The notes beneath the pieces were generated by a model. That model ran no database searches. It saw nothing but the letters and a program-made list of their open reading frames with translations, and was not told where the DNA came from. The translations under genes and the position numbers were made by a program. A stretch of 64,000 nt of DNA from Halobacillus ihumii. GTDB taxonomy: Bacteria > Bacillota > Bacilli > Bacillales > Halobacillaceae. The DNA lies in assembly GCF_902726645.1 (NCBI RefSeq), contig NZ_CACVAO010000001.1:2481362-2545361 (forward strand). The letters run 5' to 3'. Positions 59,003-64,000 of this stretch are shown here, piece by piece. Each line of letters opens with the position of its first letter. Position 1 is the first letter of the stretch.

Positions 59003-59802
59003 CGTAAATTCCTCCAAGGTTTTCTCGTATAAGGAAGCAACAGCAATAACAGTTCTACGACCAGGTACATGAAAAAAGGAAGTAGAGCGAACCAGACTGA
59101 GAATGCTGCCATTAGTGAGGTATTTGCCGTCTGCAAAAATGGAAAAAATACTAGCGGCAGTGTAATGATTCGTCCTCCGCCTATGATCGCTGTAATTGCA
59201 TATTGACTCAAGCTGATAACAATGGTTAAAAAAGTGACACTTCGAATAGCAGGCTTCAAGAGTGGCAGCTCTATAGTATGCAGTTGACGAAAGCCTGTTG
59301 CTCCTAGAGTCTCCGCTTGCTCCAACAAATGATTTCCGAATTGATGATAGGCATTGTGGAAAATTTTTATGCTGTAGGGGAGCGTTGGAACAAGGTGGAT
59401 TAAGACAACGCCTGTCCATGTATCAGCCAGACCGATGCGAATCATGAATAAGTGAAGCCCCATCGCAACTGCCAGTACAGGAATCAAGATCGGAGCAAGG
59501 AACAGGGCTTCTAACAATGATTTTCCTTTAAAAGAAGACGAAGATAATGCTTTGCCGCTAAGAAGCCCGATCACTAGATTAATAACTAGCACACATGCGC
59601 CAATTACCAGGGACCAGAAGGTAGCTTCCATTATATTGGGGTCAGAAACTAAGGTGCGATAACTATCCAACTGAAATGTTAAAGATTGTCCTGCTGAGAA
59701 TCGCCATACCTCGGTGAAACTTTGTAAAACCAGCAGGAAAACAGGCCCGATAAACAGAAGGATAGCCAGTGAATAAAATATGATTTTCATAGGTTTTATC
59801 AT
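58999..59802 (-). CDS. ABC transporter permease, second subunit (C-terminal half of YnjC type)
   Basis: A 267-residue permease with six membrane segments and the permease signature around EQAETLGATGFRQLHTIELPLLKPAI in pieces. It pairs with the preceding permease. In E. coli the two halves are fused in one 511-residue YnjC; here they are separate genes with overlapping start and stop (59799-59802, ATGA). Confidence 0.85.
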   Translation of the reverse strand: MIKPMKIIFYSLAILLFIGPVFLLVLQSFTEVWRFSAGQSLTFQLDSYRTLVSDPNIMEATFWSLVIGACVLVINLVIGLLSGKALSSSSFKGKSLLEALFLAPILIPVLAVAMGLHLFMIRIGLADTWTGVVLIHLVPTLPYSIKIFHNAYHQFGNHLLEQAETLGATGFRQLHTIELPLLKPAIRSVTFLTIVISLSQYAITAIIGGGRIITLPLVFFPFLQTANTSLMAAFSVWFALLPFFMYLVVELLLLLLPYTRKPWRNLR

Positions 59803-60656
59803 AGACGCCCCCTCATAGCTCTCATACGGCGCCGGTTCAAATACAAGTAGCTGGTCAGGGCAATCATAAAGATGACAATACTGACACAGACCATTACCGC
59901 GAATGCAAGGGGACGTTCATCCCAGCTTCCCCCGTAAAACCATTGGTAGCTGAGCACGGAAACCATTTCAGGGTAGGTAGTCCCAATCAAGGCCGGCACT
60001 TCATAAGCTGTTAAGGTAAAAGAAAAAATAATTAAGCAGGTTTCAATAAGTGTTGGCTGAATATGTGGCCATTCAACCGTTTTAAATTGATCCCATCTAT
60101 TTCCGCCTAGCGTTTTTACTACATCGTAGGAAGTAGTCGGTATCGCAGCATAAACAGGCAATAGCATAAGAATAGCAAATGGAACCTCTTTCCAAACATA
60201 CGTAATGATAATGCCGAAACCATAAGGGTCACGGGTGAGGATAGGAAAGTGATTTGTCCCATCAATCCAGCCGATAGCTGAGAGAACCTGTGCGAACAGC
60301 CCCGATTCTGCCAGCAGGAGAATAACAAGGTAGCCCCAGACAAAATGGGGGAATAACATAGGAAGCCAAACCGATATTCGGGGTGAAAGTTTAGCTAAAT
60401 AAGGATGGAACAGCCTTACTAGTATTAGTCCGATCATAATGGCCAGCGCCGTGGCAATAAATGAAGTGCGAATACTAAAGGCCATGGATGAAAAAAATCG
60501 ATCAGACTGAAATACCTTCTGATAGAAATCTAATGTAAAGCCCCCATCGGCGAAAATACTATGGCGGACAGCTGTAATGATCCCGAAAAAGGGCAGAATT
60601 AAAAAAAGAAGGGCAGGGATCAGATGTATCCACAATTTACTGCTGTACGACTTCAT
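59799..60656 (-). CDS. ABC transporter permease, first subunit (N-terminal half of YnjC type)
   Basis: A 285-residue permease with six membrane segments and the signature DVVKTLGGNRWDQFKTVEWP. It overlaps the end of the substrate-binding protein gene by 20 bp and its partner permease by four bases, so translation is coupled through the operon. Confidence 0.85.
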   Translation of the reverse strand: MKSYSSKLWIHLIPALLFLILPFFGIITAVRHSIFADGGFTLDFYQKVFQSDRFFSSMAFSIRTSFIATALAIMIGLILVRLFHPYLAKLSPRISVWLPMLFPHFVWGYLVILLLAESGLFAQVLSAIGWIDGTNHFPILTRDPYGFGIIITYVWKEVPFAILMLLPVYAAIPTTSYDVVKTLGGNRWDQFKTVEWPHIQPTLIETCLIIFSFTLTAYEVPALIGTTYPEMVSVLSYQWFYGGSWDERPLAFAVMVCVSIVIFMIALTSYLYLNRRRMRAMRGRL

Positions 60657-61875
60657 TAAACCACTGCTCTTCCAGCCACTCTACATAAGCAGCTTCTGAC
60701 TCAGGAAGGAAGTTTTCTTCTAGTTTCTCCTGGCTTAATACGCTATCCCCACGGTCAACTGCTTTAAACTTCTTTCTCATTTCTTTAGACAGTTTATCTA
60801 AGCTGATCGGCGTGTTTTCTCCCCAGTACTTTGGCTTGTATTTGGCCAGCTGTGCTTCTGGAGAAAGCATGAAATTGATAGTCGTGAGTGCACCCTCTAT
60901 GTTTGAACTGTTAAATGGAATAGAAAGGAAATGAGTATTGCCAATTGACCCCGGCTCCATAATGAAAGATTTTGTGGTCTCTGGAAAAACACCTTGGGCG
61001 ATCAGTGATTCAGCCCGCGCCTCATTGTACCCCATTGTCATCCATACTTGTCCTTGACTGTATAGTTTGTCTAATTCGGTTAACGAATTAGGATAATGCT
61101 CCCCGGATCGCCATAAATAGGGTTCGATACTATTTAGATATTTCCACATTTTTGCAGCCGTATCTGAAATAGCATCTTCATCCAGTGGATTGTTATAGAT
61201 ATCAGATGGTTGATCAGCCTTCGCATAAAGAACATGTCTTAAGAAGGCGTTACCCGTAAAGTCAGCAGCCGCAGGGTAAGTAAACTTTCCTGGGTGTTTT
61301 TTTATCCATCCCTTTAATTCACTAAAAGAAGAGGGGGGATCTTCGATTTTTGCCGAATTATAATGAAAGACAAACTGTACCTTCCCCCAGGGTGCCTCCA
61401 TCCCTTCAACGGGTGTCCCGAAATCGATTGTAAAAGCAGGGTCATCCGTGTCATAAAACTTTTTAAAATTAGGCAGTTGATCGGTGAAGGACCCGGCCAG
61501 TAAACCACTCTCTTTTGCATTTTTAAAGTTTTCGCCGTTGATCCAGATGAGATCAATTGTCCCGTCCTGTTTGTTTGCTTTCTTCTCGGTTTGAAGCTTT
61601 TGTAAAATTTGTGCCGTATCCATCGGCACGCGTTCAAGGGTGATATTGTATTTTTCTTTTAAATGTGGAATCGCCCATTTATCAATGTATTGATTAATTC
61701 CTTCATCACCGCCCCACATATACAAACGAACAGTGGTACCGGCGGCTGATTTTTCTATATCTGACCAAGATTGTTTTGTGACTTCCTTCAAAATGCTTGA
61801 TGGTTGTTCTTCATTATTCCCGCATCCAGTTAACAAGAAGAGGAGAACCAACAGCAAATAGATAAAATATTTCAT
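60637..61875 (-). CDS. ABC transporter substrate-binding lipoprotein (YnjB-like)
   Basis: A 412-residue lipoprotein with a signal peptide ending LLTGCGNN (lipidated Cys near residue 18). The YnjB family pattern is clear: TVRLYMWGGDEGINQYIDKW near the mature start in pieces, IDLIWINGENFKNAK, and VWMTMGYNEARAE. The ligand of YnjBCD is unknown; thiamine-like and other small compounds have been suggested because the fold is shared. GGGGGTATATT precedes ATG 61875. First gene of a five-gene operon. Confidence 0.87.
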   Translation of the reverse strand: MKYFIYLLLVLLFLLTGCGNNEEQPSSILKEVTKQSWSDIEKSAAGTTVRLYMWGGDEGINQYIDKWAIPHLKEKYNITLERVPMDTAQILQKLQTEKKANKQDGTIDLIWINGENFKNAKESGLLAGSFTDQLPNFKKFYDTDDPAFTIDFGTPVEGMEAPWGKVQFVFHYNSAKIEDPPSSFSELKGWIKKHPGKFTYPAAADFTGNAFLRHVLYAKADQPSDIYNNPLDEDAISDTAAKMWKYLNSIEPYLWRSGEHYPNSLTELDKLYSQGQVWMTMGYNEARAESLIAQGVFPETTKSFIMEPGSIGNTHFLSIPFNSSNIEGALTTINFMLSPEAQLAKYKPKYWGENTPISLDKLSKEMRKKFKAVDRGDSVLSQEKLEENFLPESEAAYVEWLEEQWFNEVVQQ

Positions 61876-62045
61876 AATATACCCCCGTGTCTATGTATAC
61901 GCCTAAATTACTATACCCCTAAGTGATGCCTTGTAATCTATCATACAAAAACTATAGAAGCTATTGGAAAAAGTTTAAGAAACTCCTTTAGACAGGATGT
62001 TTCAGTAAAATGAGCTGAACCTTCACAAAGGAATGTTGTGCTGGC

Positions 62046-62675
62046 TCAATAAAGGCGTGTTTGATAGCTCTCCTTCAAAGAAGCTTGAACTTTTTCTTGA
62101 CCATGGCCGTCCAATTTAGCATGAGCTGCCATCATCTTTGAGGCAGAAGGAAGTGCGGTCAAGTCAGGCCACTGTTCTGAGTCCCAAAGCTTGGAGCGCT
62201 TAAAAGCTTTCGCACAATGGATAAAGCATTCATTTACTTCAACTACAATGCCGACCTTTGGGATTTGTTCTTTCACTTTATGATTTTGAAGAAGTTCCTC
62301 ATCTTTAATGATGGTTGCTTTCCCGTTGATTCGTAAGGTTTCTTCTAATCCTGGAATGATAAAAAGAAGACCAATATGTGGGTTTTCTAATATGTTTCTC
62401 ATAGAATCGGCACGTTTATTGCCCATACGCTCTGGAATCAAAAGATGATGTTCATCAAGTACCTGCGCAAACCCTGGAGTATCTCCTCGTGGTGAACTAT
62501 CACATGCCCCTGCAGCATTAGATGTACTCACTACGACAAAAGGTGAAAAACTTAAGAATTGTCTGCATAATTCATCGATATAGTGAATGACCTTATGTTC
62601 CGCAATCTTACCAGGTTTTCCTTGTAAGGAGTATAATTCATCTTTCGAATGAACAGGTTTTCGATAGGGTTTCAT
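62046..62675 (-). CDS. FMN-binding pyridoxamine 5'-phosphate oxidase family protein
   Basis: A 209-residue split-barrel protein of the MSMEG_1061-like branch. Typical segments are FVVVSTSNAAGACDSSPRGD, LLIPERMGNKRADSM and GLLFIIPGLEETLRINGKA, read in pieces. It probably reduces or oxidises a small molecule with FMN; substrate unknown. TTGGAGGAATGTTTA places the start at ATG 62675. Monocistronic. Confidence 0.82.
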   Translation of the reverse strand: MKPYRKPVHSKDELYSLQGKPGKIAEHKVIHYIDELCRQFLSFSPFVVVSTSNAAGACDSSPRGDTPGFAQVLDEHHLLIPERMGNKRADSMRNILENPHIGLLFIIPGLEETLRINGKATIIKDEELLQNHKVKEQIPKVGIVVEVNECFIHCAKAFKRSKLWDSEQWPDLTALPSASKMMAAHAKLDGHGQEKVQASLKESYQTRLY

Positions 62676-62746
62676 TAAACATTCCTCCAAGTGTTATAGT
62701 ATGTGCTACGATAATAAATAAACGAATGAAAAGGGAGTGTCGTTTC

Positions 62747-63004
62747 ATGATTAAATCTTTAAATCAAGAACAAAAAGAGTATGTAATTGAACGAATCAAA
62801 GAGTACTTTGAACTTGAGCGCGGGGAGGAGCTTGGAGATTTAGCTGCTGATCAATTCCTGCATTTTATGATACAAGAAATAGGACCATTTTTATATAATC
62901 AAGGGGTGAAAGATTCAAGGCAGATGGTAGATCAGAAAGTGATGAACTTAGATGAGGATATACGTTCACTGGAACGTCCAGCTGGTAGAAACACTCGTAC
63001 TTAA
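62747..63004 (+). CDS. DUF2164 family protein
   Basis: An 85-residue acidic, helical protein (LNQEQKEYVIERIKEYFELERGEELGDLAADQFLHFMIQEIGP in pieces), matching DUF2164. The function is unknown. AAGGGAGTG before ATG 62747 decides the start; ATG 62726 lies before it. Confidence 0.8.
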   Translation: MIKSLNQEQKEYVIERIKEYFELERGEELGDLAADQFLHFMIQEIGPFLYNQGVKDSRQMVDQKVMNLDEDIRSLERPAGRNTRT

Positions 63005-63015
63005 TAGAGGGCAGG

Positions 63016-63046
63016 AGACTGGGGCATAATTTGTCCCAACCTCTTA
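63016..63046. repeat. Remnant of the GAGGCTGGGACA repeat family
   Basis: GAGACTGGGGCA, a few bases, then TTGTCCCAACCTC: only the two terminal repeats of the MITE-like element, back to back. They form a hairpin that can serve as terminator between the convergent DUF2164 and EamA genes. Confidence 0.6.
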
Positions 63047-63064
63047 CCTTCTTTTTACAATGCA

Positions 63065-63958
63065 TCACTTACTAGACACAGTACGGTTGGGTATCCTTTT
63101 ACGTTGATAAGTTGATAGTAGGACTCCTCCCACAATAAATAGCGAACCTATGAGTTCTGAACTCGTTATCGATTTAGATAACAGGATTAATCCCATAATC
63201 ATCGCCACAAAGGGTTCTAAATTAGATAAAATCGATGCTTTTGATGCATCAACATAACGAATGTTTGTATTCCAAATTAGTGTAGCCATTCCATGTACTA
63301 CAATAGCTGTCCCGGCCAGGAATGCCCAATCTGGGAACTCAAAACTTACTCGAATAGGGTGATCCAATGTAAATGCAAACGGAATCGAAACAATGAACCC
63401 TACTATATTTGAATACAAGGTAATCGTAAGAGAATCTAATCGTTTGGACATCCCTCTTGTCATAATAATCATAATCGCGAAGGTGACCATCGTTACCACT
63501 ATCCATAAGAGCCCTCGTTCAACTTGTAAGGAAGATAAATTACCTTTTGTTACAACAAAATAAATACCGATTATGGCTACAATAGATCCTATTAACATGC
63601 GTCTGGTTATCTTTTCTTTTAGAAAAATAGATGCTAGAAAACCAGTCAGAATAGGGGTCGTTGCCAAGATTAATGCTGATGTAGTTGGGTCTGCTGTTTG
63701 CAAGCCTTCAAAAAATGACCATTGATTGATGAAGACACCGATAACTCCTAGGCAAAGGATCGATAGGATATCGGTTTTACTCATTTTGTTCAAATGTCTT
63801 TTGTAAGCAGCTATTCCTAGTAACAACAATACAATAAACAAAAGTCTCAGCATGGTTAACATGGCTGGAGAGAATTCCTGAACTAATATCTTTCCAAATA
63901 CGAAATTGCTTCCCCATACTACTACGCAGAAAGTCAGCGAACCATATGCTTTCAACAT
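63065..63958 (-). CDS. EamA (DMT) family transporter
   Basis: A 297-residue membrane protein with ten segments in two EamA repeats (first repeat VVWGSNFVFGKILVQEFSPAML, second VDASKASILSNLEPFVAMIMG, in pieces). It exports metabolites or amino acids; the specific substrate is unknown. AGAAGGTGTTAAT precedes ATG 63958. The regulatory region lies near the end of the window. Confidence 0.85.
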   Translation of the reverse strand: MLKAYGSLTFCVVVWGSNFVFGKILVQEFSPAMLTMLRLLFIVLLLLGIAAYKRHLNKMSKTDILSILCLGVIGVFINQWSFFEGLQTADPTTSALILATTPILTGFLASIFLKEKITRRMLIGSIVAIIGIYFVVTKGNLSSLQVERGLLWIVVTMVTFAIMIIMTRGMSKRLDSLTITLYSNIVGFIVSIPFAFTLDHPIRVSFEFPDWAFLAGTAIVVHGMATLIWNTNIRYVDASKASILSNLEPFVAMIMGLILLSKSITSSELIGSLFIVGGVLLSTYQRKRIPNRTVSSK

Positions 63959-64000
63959 ATTAACACCTTCTAATAAAAAAAATCCAATTGTTTTATTTTA

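Noticed and set aside
59003..59419. N-terminal extension of the YnjD-like ATPase frame
   Set aside because: It is antiparallel-frame noise inside the permease gene; the GTG at 59002 with GGAGGA is the start.

Overview
The window looks like chromosome from a low-GC, endospore-forming member of the Bacillaceae. Nearly every gene has a strong AGGAGG-type ribosome binding site, a spore-cortex-lytic YaaH/SleL-like protein is present, and the families are typical of Bacillus and its halophilic relatives (NagP-type PTS, YvoA/NagR, LytST, ECF sigma factors, a BCCT osmolyte-transporter fragment). A Halobacillus-like organism is my inference; the sequence alone does not prove it. I see no rRNA, tRNA, CRISPR array, prophage or intact insertion sequence.

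Layout. 1-4.9 kb: the 3' end of a gene joining an O-acetylhomoserine-sulfhydrylase tail to a CoA-binding domain, then a sulfonate-type ABC transporter and an acyl-CoA synthetase (one operon). 5.0-8.0 kb: an ECF sigma factor, its RskA-type anti-sigma factor and a probable sortase-anchored surface protein made of two copies of a four-histidine domain; both transcription units carry the same promoter motif. 8.1-11.1 kb: small membrane proteins and an MMPL transporter. 11.3-14.4 kb: a cysteine-free uracil-DNA-glycosylase-like protein, a second ECF sigma/anti-sigma pair and a stress SDR. 14.5-18.2 kb: class I ribonucleotide reductase genes (nrdF, nrdE) behind a cobalamin riboswitch with a visible terminator and antiterminator. 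18.4-25.5 kb: a methyltransferase, a TetR-regulated MFS efflux pump, YaaH, a DUF389 protein and a thioredoxin-reductase-like enzyme. 25.6-31.8 kb: an N-acetylglucosamine operon (nagE, nagA, nagB, nagR, an SIS-domain gene).

31.9-42.7 kb: assorted single genes (DUF915 hydrolase, Bax-inhibitor-like protein, zinc-type CDF exporter with ArsR regulator, GNAT, aldehyde dehydrogenase, aminotransferase, CoA-disulfide-reductase-like enzyme, methyltransferase, nitrilase-family amidase). 42.9-46.9 kb: a LytS/LytT two-component system followed by a CstA-family transporter with a direct-repeat element and a cre site in its promoter, which suggests a pyruvate-sensing and uptake module. 47-57.4 kb: lipid kinase, lytic transglycosylase, Ohr, a NERD-domain protein lying between two related tandem arrays, a truncated BCCT transporter, a nucleotidyltransferase with DUF2254, and a thioredoxin with a SelD-like FAD oxidoreductase. 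57.4-61.9 kb: a YnjBCD-type ABC transporter with a TVP38 membrane protein. 62-64 kb: FMN-binding protein, DUF2164 protein, EamA transporter.

Three kinds of dispersed repeat run through the window: inverted pairs of a 17-mer (TGGATGACCTGAGGTGG), MITE-like elements ending in GAGGCTGGGACA, and degenerate tandem arrays built on TTCGTCCC. The observations I find most interesting are the B12 riboswitch over a B12-independent reductase, the sigma/anti-sigma/tetra-histidine surface protein regulon, and the MetY-CoA-binding fusion with its transporter and ligase.
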